From assembly GCA_018267545.1 (NCBI GenBank), contig JAFDYG010000135.1, positions 1 to 53,831 of the forward strand: a DNA stretch of 53,831 nt, read 5' to 3'. This document shows positions 44,503 through 52,320 of this stretch, piece after piece. How positions within the stretch are numbered: position 1 is the stretch's first letter; every line of letters starts with the position of its first letter. Source of the stretch: Bacteroidota bacterium (GTDB lineage: Bacteria > Bacteroidota > Bacteroidia > Chitinophagales > Chitinophagaceae). The notes beneath the pieces were generated by a model that saw only the letters and a program-made list of their open reading frames with translations, was not told the origin of the DNA and ran no database searches. A program made the translations under genes and the position numbers.

Positions 44503-44685
44503 TTATTTGCCTTTAGCTGGTGGAACGGGCATGAAGATGGTCTGACGAATCAATTCGTGCATTTCTTTGATGAATTTGCCCGTGGCATCATCTCGCAGGT
44601 AAACGCCTTCATTCGACACGAGGAGCTCGTTTTGCTTTTCCTCTTTGGAGGGGGAGTTGTTTGTATTTTCTTTTGTGAGGGACAT
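44503..44685 (-). CDS. Small hypothetical protein, 60 aa
   Basis: The product is polar and starts MSLTKENTNNSPSKEEKQNE, then has VYLRDDATGKFIKEMHELIR and ends VPPAKGK. It begins 11 bp after the stop of the DUF6934-like gene and shares its AT-richer composition, so the two look like one operon. It has no signal peptide or membrane helix. The order (150-aa protein then a short acidic/basic protein) resembles small two-gene modules, but toxin-antitoxin activity is only a guess. Its stop lies 1 bp from that of the convergent isomerase gene. Confidence 0.6.
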   Translation of the reverse strand: MSLTKENTNNSPSKEEKQNELLVSNEGVYLRDDATGKFIKEMHELIRQTIFMPVPPAKGK

Positions 44686-44696
44686 TCGGTGTAAAG

Positions 44697-45146
44697 TTAA
44701 TTTAAAATTTTAATATAAAAGCCGCGATATTCTGTTGTTGAGGATGGGTCAAAGGGGACTTCTGAAAGCCTATTTTTTACTTGTATAATTGCGCTGATAA
44801 TGAATTTTTTACTGAGGGTCGAGTAATTGTTTTTCAGAAATCTTTGATAGTAAAGGGTGCGATTAGGGGCGCTGCCAATAAAAAAGATTGTTGCGTAGGG
44901 ATGTTCTTCTAAAAATTGATTTAGTATATTAATTATTGTTCTTAAAACTTTGAACATATCGCCATTATTCGAGTTTTTATCGGTATCTAAACTGCCATCG
45001 CTTAATGTATCTCCAAATGTAAAGGCAAAGACATCCACTCCAGGGGCTGAGATAAATATTGCGCTCTTCTCAATCCTTTCTTTACCGTAACTCACAAATT
45101 TATACTGGTAAGCATTTTGTCTGATATAGGGATATGCCTGGCTCAC
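44697..45146 (-). CDS. DUF6934-like protein
   Basis: The conserved part starts YPYIRQNAYQYKFVSYGKER and continues with VFAFTFGD, SNNGDMFKVLRTIINILNQF and ATIFFIGSAPNRTLYYQRFL. From memory this is the DUF6934 family of unknown function, common in Bacteroidota. I choose GTG 45146 (149 aa) because it lies just before the conserved part. The frame is open upstream to a TTG at 45272, but those residues are proline-rich and look non-coding. The gene is AT-richer than its neighbours, with many AAT, TTT and ATA codons, suggesting horizontal acquisition. A 60-aa partner follows 11 bp downstream. Confidence 0.75.
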   Translation of the reverse strand: MSQAYPYIRQNAYQYKFVSYGKERIEKSAIFISAPGVDVFAFTFGDTLSDGSLDTDKNSNNGDMFKVLRTIINILNQFLEEHPYATIFFIGSAPNRTLYYQRFLKNNYSTLSKKFIISAIIQVKNRLSEVPFDPSSTTEYRGFYIKILN

Positions 45147-45349
45147 GGTCCTGAAGTAAGAGGCGAATTTAGTGAGCTGGTGAAATCTCGAGGGAGGAAC
45201 TTTTGAGGTGTTATGGGTGGGGTGAATAGGGGGAGGGATACGGGGTAATTGGGTAATGTTTGGCGCAGGCAACTCCTGCCGGATGCGCGTCGTTTTTTTT
45301 ATTGATTCAGATTTTTTCCCGTAGAAAAAGCCGGCTTACCCCCTCTTTG

Positions 45350-45367
45350 CTCCTATGGCCATAGGAG
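45350..45367. promoter_or_regulatory. 18-bp perfect palindrome upstream of the TIGR03118 gene
   Basis: CTCCTATGGCCATAGGAG reads the same on both strands with no spacer. It ends 23 nt before a candidate -7 box (TAAACTTG, 45391-45398, one mismatch) and so covers the -33 region. That position fits the operator of a dimeric repressor or an activator site. Confidence 0.6.
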
Positions 45368-45390
45368 TGGTCAATCTATTTTTTACAACT

Positions 45391-45398
45391 TAAACTTG
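45391..45398 (+). promoter_or_regulatory. Candidate -7 box TAAACTTG, 6 nt before ATG
   Basis: One mismatch to TAnnTTTG (fifth base), followed by CTAATT and the ATG at 45405. Confidence 0.3.
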
Positions 45399-45404
45399 CT
45401 AATT

Positions 45405-46529
45405 ATGAACAACTTTAAAGCAGGGCTGGCAATTATTGCCTGCCTGGCTCTAGCGCTGGGTTGCCGGAGGATGGTCCTTGATAAAAAAGAACTTCGGGAT
45501 TTTCAACAAGTCAATTTAATTGCCAATAATGGGGAGTATGGTGCGAAGCTGCAGGATCCGACGCTTCTCAATGCGTGGGGATTGGCTTTTTCTTCCAATG
45601 GGATTGCGTGGGTGAATGCGCTTGGCGGGCATGTGAGCGAGCTGTATACGGCTGAGGGGGCGATCGTGCGTGCGCCGGTCAAGATTCCGTCGCCGACGGA
45701 TACGGTAGGTGGGTTGCCTACGGGTATCGTGTTTAGTGGTGGGAAGGGTTTTAAAATTTCTAATGGACAGGCTTCCAATTTTCTGTTTGTGGGAGTAGAT
45801 GGGGTTCTTTCCGGATGGAATGGGGCGGCGAATACCAAGGCGCTGGTGATCAAGAATAATGCGGCTACTTCTTCTTATACGGGGTTGGCTTTGGCTTCGA
45901 GCGGGGGTGCGAATTATATTTATGCCGCTAACTTCCGGACGGGGAAGATCGATGTGTGGGATACGACGTTTGCGTCGGTTTCGATGGCGTTCCGGGATCC
46001 GGGTTTGCCGTCGGGTTATGCGCCGTTCAATATTCAGGCGGTTGGCAGCTGGTTGTATGTTATGTATGCGAAGGTGGGGCCGGATGGAAGAGATCAGGCG
46101 GGGCCTGGAAATGGGTTTGTCGATATTTTTACTACTGATGGCGCTTTTGTGAAGAGGTTTGCCAGCAGGGGTTCGTTGAATGCGCCCTGGGGGGTAGCGA
46201 TGGCTCCGGCTGGGTTCTTGCAATCGCATGATATGGAGGATGATGACAAGAGTCACAATAGTGGACGGGGTGGACATGATGACTTCGATGGGTCACAGCC
46301 TGTTATCCTGGTAGGTAACTTTGGGGATGGCCGTATCAATGTCTATACGGTGGATGGAAGCTATCAGGGACAGTTGCAGTCGCATAACAAGACGATCGTT
46401 ATCGATGGTCTTTGGGCGCTTTCTTTCCCGCCGTCTACGGCTACCACGATCGATCCCAATCGTCTTTACTTTACGGCAGGGCCGGATAAGGAGACTGATG
46501 GGGTCTTTGGGTATCTGATCAAAAATTAG
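45405..46529 (+). CDS. TIGR03118-family lipoprotein
   Basis: ATG 45405 (MNNFKAGLAI) is preferred to TTG 45396. The 374-aa protein has a lipobox with Cys20 (ALALGC). Family landmarks are NLIANNGEYGAKLQDPTLLN, AWGLAFSSNGIAWV, GLPTGIVF, NAPWGVAMAP, VGNFGDGRINVY and GLWALSFP. These make a six- or seven-bladed propeller of unknown function. An Asp/His-rich insertion (about residues 275-298, HDMEDDDKSHNSGRGGHDDF) interrupts the GVAMAP...VGNFGDG junction and could bind a divalent metal. It is expressed alone from the palindrome-bearing promoter and ends at the hairpin at 46553. Confidence 0.87.
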   Translation: MNNFKAGLAIIACLALALGCRRMVLDKKELRDFQQVNLIANNGEYGAKLQDPTLLNAWGLAFSSNGIAWVNALGGHVSELYTAEGAIVRAPVKIPSPTDTVGGLPTGIVFSGGKGFKISNGQASNFLFVGVDGVLSGWNGAANTKALVIKNNAATSSYTGLALASSGGANYIYAANFRTGKIDVWDTTFASVSMAFRDPGLPSGYAPFNIQAVGSWLYVMYAKVGPDGRDQAGPGNGFVDIFTTDGAFVKRFASRGSLNAPWGVAMAPAGFLQSHDMEDDDKSHNSGRGGHDDFDGSQPVILVGNFGDGRINVYTVDGSYQGQLQSHNKTIVIDGLWALSFPPSTATTIDPNRLYFTAGPDKETDGVFGYLIKN

Positions 46530-46552
46530 CTTGTTTCGCTTGTGGATTAGGG

Positions 46553-46582
46553 CCCCTATATATTGTATATAGGGGTTTTTTT
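46553..46582 (+). terminator. Rho-independent terminator
   Basis: CCCCTATATA at 46553-46562 pairs with TATATAGGGG at 46566-46575 around the loop TTG, followed by seven T residues. It ends only 13 nt before the cytochrome ATG. Confidence 0.85.
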
Positions 46583-46583
46583 C

Positions 46584-46591
46584 TATATTGG
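46584..46591 (+). promoter_or_regulatory. Candidate -7 box TATATTGG, 4 nt before ATG
   Basis: The octamer lies between the terminator T tract and the cytochrome ATG at 46596, one mismatch from TAnnTTTG. If used, its -33 region would lie inside the upstream terminator hairpin. Confidence 0.3.
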
Positions 46592-46595
46592 CGAC

Positions 46596-47573
46596 ATGAA
46601 AAAAATACTCAAAACCCTGCTGTTTATCATCGCCGGTCTTGTCGTCGTAGTGGCAATCCTGGCTCTTTATGTAAAGATGGGACTGCCGAATGTCGGTAAG
46701 CCGGCGGATCTGAAAGTGGAGGCGACGCCCAAGCGGGTGAGTCGTGGGGAGTACCTGGCGAAGTCGGTGGCCGGTTGTATGATCTGTCATAGCGAGCGGA
46801 ACTTTGCTTTGTATGGTGGTCCGGTGAAGGAGAACAGCCTGGGTATGGGTGGGGAGCTTTTTGGGCGTGACCAGGGTTTTCCGGGGAACATCTATGCTCC
46901 GAATCTTACGCCGTATGCGCTTGGCAAGTGGACGGACGGGGAATTGTTCCGGGCCATTACAACGGGGGTGAGCCGGGATGGGCGTGCTTTGTTTCCGATC
47001 ATGAACTATCCGGCTTATGGTAAGATGGATCAGGAAGACGTTTTCAGCATCATCGCGTATCTACGGACGCTGAAGCCGATCGAGCATGACGTGCAGAAGA
47101 CGGAGCTGGATTTTCCGTTGAACTTTATCGTCAATACGATCCCGGCGAAGGCGACGCTGATGCCGATACCGGACAGTAACAATGCGATTGCATATGGGCA
47201 GTATCTGGTGCGGACGGCGAGCTGTGTGGAGTGTCATAGTAAGGCGGAAAAGGGAAAAATTGTGGCGGGGTCTGAATTTGGCGGAGGAAGGGAGTTTGCG
47301 TCGGGGGATGGGAAGGTGTTGTATTCGGCGAATATTACACCGGATAAGGAGACGGGGATTGGGAATTGGACTCGTGAGCTGTTTATCAGGAGGTTCAAGC
47401 AATATTCGGATAGTGGGTATCAGGCGAGGCCGGTGGCGGCGGGTGAGTTCAATACGGCGATGCCGTGGATGGCGTATACGGGGATGAGGGAAAGTGATTT
47501 AGCCGCAATATATGCGTATCTGCACTCGGTGAAGCCGATTAGCAATGCGGTGAAGAAACTGCCGGGGCAGTAG
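46596..47573 (+). CDS. Diheme cytochrome c
   Basis: ATG 46596 (MKKILKTLLF) is chosen; an in-frame TTG at 46563 lies inside the terminator. The 325-aa protein has one N-terminal membrane helix (about 8-28) and two cytochrome c domains with heme motifs CMICH (61-65) and CVECH (210-214). FPIMNYPAYG and TAMPWMAYTG offer axial Met ligands. The layout resembles membrane-anchored alcohol-dehydrogenase-type or thiosulfate-type cytochrome subunits that receive electrons in the periplasm. No dehydrogenase is adjacent, so its electron donor is unknown. Confidence 0.92.
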   Translation: MKKILKTLLFIIAGLVVVVAILALYVKMGLPNVGKPADLKVEATPKRVSRGEYLAKSVAGCMICHSERNFALYGGPVKENSLGMGGELFGRDQGFPGNIYAPNLTPYALGKWTDGELFRAITTGVSRDGRALFPIMNYPAYGKMDQEDVFSIIAYLRTLKPIEHDVQKTELDFPLNFIVNTIPAKATLMPIPDSNNAIAYGQYLVRTASCVECHSKAEKGKIVAGSEFGGGREFASGDGKVLYSANITPDKETGIGNWTRELFIRRFKQYSDSGYQARPVAAGEFNTAMPWMAYTGMRESDLAAIYAYLHSVKPISNAVKKLPGQ

Positions 47574-47600
47574 TATGGCTTGGTGAGCTGGCCGGTTGGT

Positions 47601-50183
47601 TCAATGATAGAAGGGTTCGAGGAATGTGCTCCTGACCTGGTCTGAGCGCCAGATATAGTAACCCCAGATGATGGAGTATGCTGCTGTGCGGATTAGGCCG
47701 GGTATGATGGCATCCTTGTAGGGATGGAGGATCGCGGGAATGGGGTTCAGGTAGAAGAGGAGCATGATCAGGAGCTTGCCGGTGAGCAGGATGGCGATGT
47801 GCCACATAAACATACGCGGAAAGATATCTCTTCTTTTTACAAACCAGAATAGGGTGGCGCCGGTAGTGGCGATGATGACCAGCTGGATGGCCATCTTGCC
47901 GAGGTAAAGATTTTGCAGGGAGCGGCCGCCGGCGTCGGCATAAGCCGTCCAGTTGTCATAGCTATAGTAGTTGGAACCGAAGAAGGAAATTACGTTTATT
48001 CCCAGACTCATTATTATGCTAAGGCCCAGCAATAAGAGCCAGCCGCCCAGGGGATAGCCTGAGCCGGGGGCATAGTATATTGCCGCTTCGCGGCGATTGA
48101 GCCAGATGAAGATGCGTGAGAAGATAAGGGCGAAGAAGAAAGTGAGCCAGATGGCGGGCCAGCAGGCCTTGGTGCTGTTGGTGCTGGGTGCGGACAGGTT
48201 GTCCTGGTCGCTGGCGTTATCGCTGGCGCTGCTGCTGGCTTCGTCGTTGCCTACCTCTTTATAGAGCTTGAAGTAGAGGAGGCCTTCCATATTTTTATAA
48301 TCGCTCTTGTATTTCGCTACGGCGGAAGCGGGGATATGATCCTTAAAAGTTCGCAGGGTGAAATAGAGTGTCATGTTACCGCCGTTGATGTCGGGCATGA
48401 AATCAAACTGGTAAGCGTCGTTTTTGATGTGTAAGGAACTGAACGTCTTATCCCATCCTTCGGGGAGGGTGAGGTTGAGCGTATAGTGAATATTACAGGG
48501 GTAGGTGAGTGAAAGAGGCATATCTGCCGGGGCGTTAGACGGATCGGGAAGGTGCTGTCCGAGAGTCTTTATGGCAAAATGAAGGGCCTTTGTATCTTTT
48601 TCGGTCGTATCCCATATCGCCGGGATCAGGTAGCGCTTGGTCACCTTGAACTCGTTCTTGAGGCTATCATCCTGAAAGACGATGGCGCCGTCCTGCTGGA
48701 TGCCGTCGACATTGTTAAAGACGCCGGCGTAATAGTCGAGGTAATATTTCTCCAGGTCCTTTACGCTTTTCTCTTCATAGGCCTGCCGCATCTCATCGGC
48801 GATGCCGCCTGCGTATACGCTGCTGATGGTATAATGGGAGGTATCGTAAAAGGGGGCGTCGAGCGTTTCGATGATCGTATAATTATAAATACGGCCGGGG
48901 GTGATGGGCTGTAATTTTTTCTCTCCGTCCTTGAGTAGGAGGGCGTAGCCATAGTCGGGGATATAGAGGCTGGTCAGCTCGCCTCTTTGTCCTGCGTTTG
49001 TGGGGTCTACGTAAATGTATTCTCCGCCTGGTCGCTGGATGGCGGTGATGGCGTGGTCGAAGGCGGCTGGAGATGGCGCAACGTCGAGCAGCCGGCTGCG
49101 AGTCGAGGTATTGACGAGGGCGACGTAGGCCGGGATGCCCTCGTTTTGCAGGATGGTGGTGAGCAGCAGTGCCTTGTCCTTACAGTCGCCGTAGCGATGG
49201 GTAAAGACGTCGGCGGGGGCGTGGGGCCGGTGTGTATTGGCGCCGATCTCCAGGGCGAGATAGCGGACGTCGTTTTGTACGAACCGGGTGGCCAGGTTGG
49301 CAAAGAGGTCTTTGTCTCCTTTTGCGGTGGAGCGCCAGGCGGCTATTTTTTGCTGCAGGCTGGCCGGAAGGGGGTAGTGATAATTATTAAATGTGGCGAG
49401 GCCCCATCCGACGACGTCCTGCCAGTCGGGGTATTCGCTGATATAGGCGACGGGATTGGCGTCGTACCATACGGGAGTTTCGGACTCCAACTGCCAGGAT
49501 TTCAGGGGTGGATTATCCCAAAAGTAAACGAAGGTATTGCCCTGGCTTAGCGTTACCGGCGCGGTGGCTTTGTTGCCGTATCGGATATTCAGCTTGCGGG
49601 TGGGGGTAGTGATGATTGTCTTGTAATAATTACAGACGGCCGTATTGTTGATGAAATAGGCTTCTTCCGAAAACTTGTTTGCAAATACGGGGTTGAAGCC
49701 GACCAGGGAATAGGCGACTTCGATGCGGTCGCCTTTGCGGACGTCCTTGAGAGTGAGGTAGGCCCGTTTGAGGCCGTTGTATTCATAATTACTCGCTTCC
49801 TTCTCCTCCTGTACCACTTTTATTTCGTTGGGTTGCAATTGGTTGAGAACGGCGCCTTCGCGCATGATGGTGATGCGGTGAAAGACTACCTGCTGGAATT
49901 GGGGGGAAAAGGTGACCGAAATCTCCGAGGCGTCTTGTACGCCGGTTTTATTGATGATATGTTTTATGTAATGTGAGTAGGTAGTATTGTTCAGCAGGCT
50001 GGTCTGTTCTTCGAGGAGCTCGTAGTAGTAGCCGTCGCTGATGTCGCGCTGGATGGGTTTTTTGCCCAGGTCGGGATAGATGGGATGTAGCCAGGAGGGG
50101 ATGGGGGAGGTCCGGACGTTTGGCGCAGCCGGGAGGTTGATCGCGGTGAATAGGAATAGGATAAAGGAGACTAGAATACGCAT
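47601..50183 (-). CDS. DUF3857 / transglutaminase-like membrane protein
   Basis: The 860-aa protein has a signal peptide (MRILVSFILFLFTAINLPAA), a DUF3857 beta domain (about 55-240) and a transglutaminase-like domain (about 270-400). The domain has a complete triad: Cys334 in YGDCKDKALL, His377 in FDHAIT and Asp393 in VDPTN. A DUF3858-like beta domain follows. The last 170 residues hold about five membrane helices beginning WPAIWLTFFFALIFSRIFIW. This fusion with a C-terminal membrane unit is less usual than the soluble form. Such proteins are thought to act as cysteine peptidases or crosslinkers in the periplasm, with substrates unknown. A perfect -7 box lies 23 nt upstream. Confidence 0.92.
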   Translation of the reverse strand: MRILVSFILFLFTAINLPAAPNVRTSPIPSWLHPIYPDLGKKPIQRDISDGYYYELLEEQTSLLNNTTYSHYIKHIINKTGVQDASEISVTFSPQFQQVVFHRITIMREGAVLNQLQPNEIKVVQEEKEASNYEYNGLKRAYLTLKDVRKGDRIEVAYSLVGFNPVFANKFSEEAYFINNTAVCNYYKTIITTPTRKLNIRYGNKATAPVTLSQGNTFVYFWDNPPLKSWQLESETPVWYDANPVAYISEYPDWQDVVGWGLATFNNYHYPLPASLQQKIAAWRSTAKGDKDLFANLATRFVQNDVRYLALEIGANTHRPHAPADVFTHRYGDCKDKALLLTTILQNEGIPAYVALVNTSTRSRLLDVAPSPAAFDHAITAIQRPGGEYIYVDPTNAGQRGELTSLYIPDYGYALLLKDGEKKLQPITPGRIYNYTIIETLDAPFYDTSHYTISSVYAGGIADEMRQAYEEKSVKDLEKYYLDYYAGVFNNVDGIQQDGAIVFQDDSLKNEFKVTKRYLIPAIWDTTEKDTKALHFAIKTLGQHLPDPSNAPADMPLSLTYPCNIHYTLNLTLPEGWDKTFSSLHIKNDAYQFDFMPDINGGNMTLYFTLRTFKDHIPASAVAKYKSDYKNMEGLLYFKLYKEVGNDEASSSASDNASDQDNLSAPSTNSTKACWPAIWLTFFFALIFSRIFIWLNRREAAIYYAPGSGYPLGGWLLLLGLSIIMSLGINVISFFGSNYYSYDNWTAYADAGGRSLQNLYLGKMAIQLVIIATTGATLFWFVKRRDIFPRMFMWHIAILLTGKLLIMLLFYLNPIPAILHPYKDAIIPGLIRTAAYSIIWGYYIWRSDQVRSTFLEPFYH

Positions 50184-50206
50184 GGACTTGTTTGCAATTA
50201 GGTGGT

Positions 50207-50214
50207 CAAACTTA
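50207..50214 (-). promoter_or_regulatory. -7 promoter box TAAGTTTG
   Basis: On the minus strand this is an exact TAnnTTTG match, 23 nt before the ATG at 50183 of the DUF3857/transglutaminase gene. Confidence 0.55.
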
Positions 50215-50237
50215 ATAATATGTGGGTTAAAAAAAAA

Positions 50238-50261
50238 GGGCCCGGATAGAAATCCAGCCCC
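50238..50261. terminator. Weak GC hairpin flanked by A9 and T5
   Basis: GGGC...GGAT and ATCC...GCCC pair around AGAA with two mismatches. An A run lies on the left and a T run on the right, so either strand would show U residues after the hairpin. No gene obviously ends here. Confidence 0.3.
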
Positions 50262-50328
50262 GTTTTTAAATCCAATATCCTATGAAAAACCGATGATGTA
50301 AATACAAGCTACGTGCCGGACCGTGCGC

Positions 50329-50346
50329 TCGGACCCTAGGGTCCGA
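50329..50346. promoter_or_regulatory. 18-bp perfect palindrome, possible operator
   Basis: TCGGACCCTAGGGTCCGA is self-complementary with no spacer and is followed by an A run. It lies 297 nt from the rightward ATG and about 115 nt beyond the leftward -7 box. Confidence 0.5.
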
Positions 50347-50642
50347 AAAAAATCATTATATCATTGATTACTATACCCTTATAATTTAAATATTCTTGAT
50401 TTGGCCGATTGGCTTTTGGCCCGGGGTTTTGGTTTTAGTCCCAGGTCTGGAAAATTTTTCCATGAGGTGGAAATGAATATTGAATGATGGGAAAACCGAT
50501 AACCCAAATTTGTCGTTCATATTATATAATTCGCTTGAGCGAGGGTGACAGTGCAGTAAAATAGTAGGATAAAAAAACATCACACAGGAGAAACACTTTA
50601 TATATAAAAATTACGTAACTTCAAAAAGCTACTGCTGTCGCT

Positions 50643-52250
50643 ATGGGATGGAGGATTACAATACTACTATGTTGCTGCGTCATCATGAGTTCCTCAATTT
50701 CCGCCCAACGGGTTTATTACTGTGAACCTTACAGTGATAGATTTACCCTGAAGGAGGAGCTGCTGGGGAAGGTAGGGAACTACTATTGGGTATCGACTAT
50801 CACCAGGAAGAAAGTTCCCCGGCGCTCGATGGACGCCAGCTCTTCGGAAGAAAGAAATCTCGCGATCTACAACACGAGAATGAACCTTGTCAATCTTATC
50901 GGTGAGGCTACTTTCAAGGGAAAGGAACCGATCAAGGAATACATGGTTACGTCTTATGATCATTTCGATCAGGTACACCTATTAAATAACGGGAAGAAGC
51001 AGATTGAAGTATGGCTGCAGCGTTTTGAATCGGATGGGCAGCCGACGGAGCCGTCGCGTCAGATCGGATTATTTCCTTTCAACGAACCGGGGAACAGCTT
51101 TATGCTGGTGCGTTCGGAGGACCAGAGCCGGTTGATGCTGGTGGGTTTCGAATTCAATCCTACCGGTGCGCCCCGTATTCATACGAGGCTGTTCGACCAG
51201 GACTGGCAGCCTGTTTCGGAACGGGTTTTCAGGCATCAGTGGATTACCCAGCCGATGATCCAGGATGACTATACCAGCTTTCCGCTCGAGGACTTCAATA
51301 ATGCGCCGGTGAAATTGGCCAACAATGGAGAATGGCTGATGATGTCGCCTTCGCGGAAGGATAAAAATTTCCTGCTTTTTCATTTTAGCGCGACGGACAC
51401 CTCGATCGTGTGTAAGAACATATTATTGCCCGGTACATCGGAAATGGAGGATGTGTGCCTGTCGATCGACAATCACAATGGAGAGGTGGTGGCCGGAGTG
51501 CTGTCGACCTTCCACTATTCGTCCTTGAAAAATGTGCAGGTCGTGCATTATTCCATGGCTTCGCGGTCTTTCGATTTCGATTCCTCTTACCGGTTGACGA
51601 CGCTGGGGGGTAAGCGGGTGAAGAATGGAAACCTGGTGAAGGAGAATTTTATGGCGGTCCCGGGGCGGGGATTTTTGCTGATGAAAGAATATGGGCGGCC
51701 ATTCGAGCTGGATTATGACCAGGATGCGTTCGATGAAGGATGGGACCCGTCTTTATTGTTTTCAACCAACGACATACCCGATCGTAGCGAGGGTATGAAG
51801 CGGCTGCGTTTTCCTTCGCCGAAGTATGGATATTCGCGGTATCAACTGCCCGTGAATCCTCAGTATCATGACCGGGGGGATCTGAGTCTTTACTATTTTC
51901 CGGCGAACAGGAAAGATACTTGCTGGATGGGGATGATCAACCAGGAGCAGGTGACGGAGATGAACTCGCCGAATCTCTCGTATATGGTGGTGCCGTTACA
52001 GGATAAATTATTCTTTCTCTATAATAGCTTCGTCCATGGTCAGAGCATGTATGCGTCTACGACCGTTATCAATCAGCAGGGCGAGCTGATCTCCGACGAG
52101 GGGATATTATTCTGGGGTTTGAAGAACACGTTGAACTTTCAGCAGTCGCGGCAGATGGCGCCGGATCAGATCGTGATTCCGTATGACCGGTATGCGAATG
52201 GGAATGGGAGTGTGCAGGGGCGGATTGGCTTTGCGGTAGTTCAGTTTTAA
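50643..52250 (+). CDS. Secreted protein of unknown function, 535 aa
   Basis: I do not recognise a family. The protein has a signal peptide with an unusual cysteine cluster (LLCCCVIMSSSISAQ); AQ-R is a likely cleavage site. The mature part is beta-rich with recurring short strands and turns (for example LFDQDWQPVSE, YYFPANRKDTCWMG), which fits a propeller-like architecture. There are no enzyme motifs, membrane segments or T9SS C-terminal domain. Its size and style recall the unknown protein at 18602-20188, but no clear shared motif was found. It stands alone, with a long upstream region carrying a palindrome. Confidence 0.75.
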   Translation: MGWRITILLCCCVIMSSSISAQRVYYCEPYSDRFTLKEELLGKVGNYYWVSTITRKKVPRRSMDASSSEERNLAIYNTRMNLVNLIGEATFKGKEPIKEYMVTSYDHFDQVHLLNNGKKQIEVWLQRFESDGQPTEPSRQIGLFPFNEPGNSFMLVRSEDQSRLMLVGFEFNPTGAPRIHTRLFDQDWQPVSERVFRHQWITQPMIQDDYTSFPLEDFNNAPVKLANNGEWLMMSPSRKDKNFLLFHFSATDTSIVCKNILLPGTSEMEDVCLSIDNHNGEVVAGVLSTFHYSSLKNVQVVHYSMASRSFDFDSSYRLTTLGGKRVKNGNLVKENFMAVPGRGFLLMKEYGRPFELDYDQDAFDEGWDPSLLFSTNDIPDRSEGMKRLRFPSPKYGYSRYQLPVNPQYHDRGDLSLYYFPANRKDTCWMGMINQEQVTEMNSPNLSYMVVPLQDKLFFLYNSFVHGQSMYASTTVINQQGELISDEGILFWGLKNTLNFQQSRQMAPDQIVIPYDRYANGNGSVQGRIGFAVVQF

Positions 52251-52299
52251 AAAAATCGCCCGGATGGCGAGGCTGGTGTTTGCTCGCGACCCGGGCGAT
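52247..52299 (-). terminator. Terminator for the minus-strand hydrolase gene
   Basis: ATCGCCCGG at 52255-52263 pairs with CCGGGCGAT at 52291-52299, and an inner GCGAG/CTCGC pair (52267-52271 with 52283-52287) continues the stem. Read leftwards, a run of seven T follows. It lies 21 nt past the stop of the gene at 52321. Confidence 0.75.
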
Positions 52300-52320
52300 A
52301 GTTATCGAAGCTTGCGTGGA

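Larger units (their letters stand above)
50184..50642. other. 459-bp intergenic region without a convincing gene
   Basis: The gap separates divergent genes at 50183 and 50643. It holds a perfect -7 box for the leftward gene, an A9/T5-flanked GC hairpin (50238-50261) and an 18-bp palindrome (50329-50346). The rest is AT-rich, and the only ORF (65 codons on the minus strand, 50386-50583) has no coding character. A small RNA or a regulated promoter for the 50643 gene is possible. Confidence 0.6.

Noticed and set aside
45147-45272. N-terminal extension of the DUF6934-like gene to TTG 45272
   Set aside because: The extra 42 residues are proline-rich, match intergenic composition and precede the conserved start of the family.
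50386-50583. 65-codon minus-strand ORF in the long gap
   Set aside because: No family features, AT-rich by composition and no promoter at a suitable distance.
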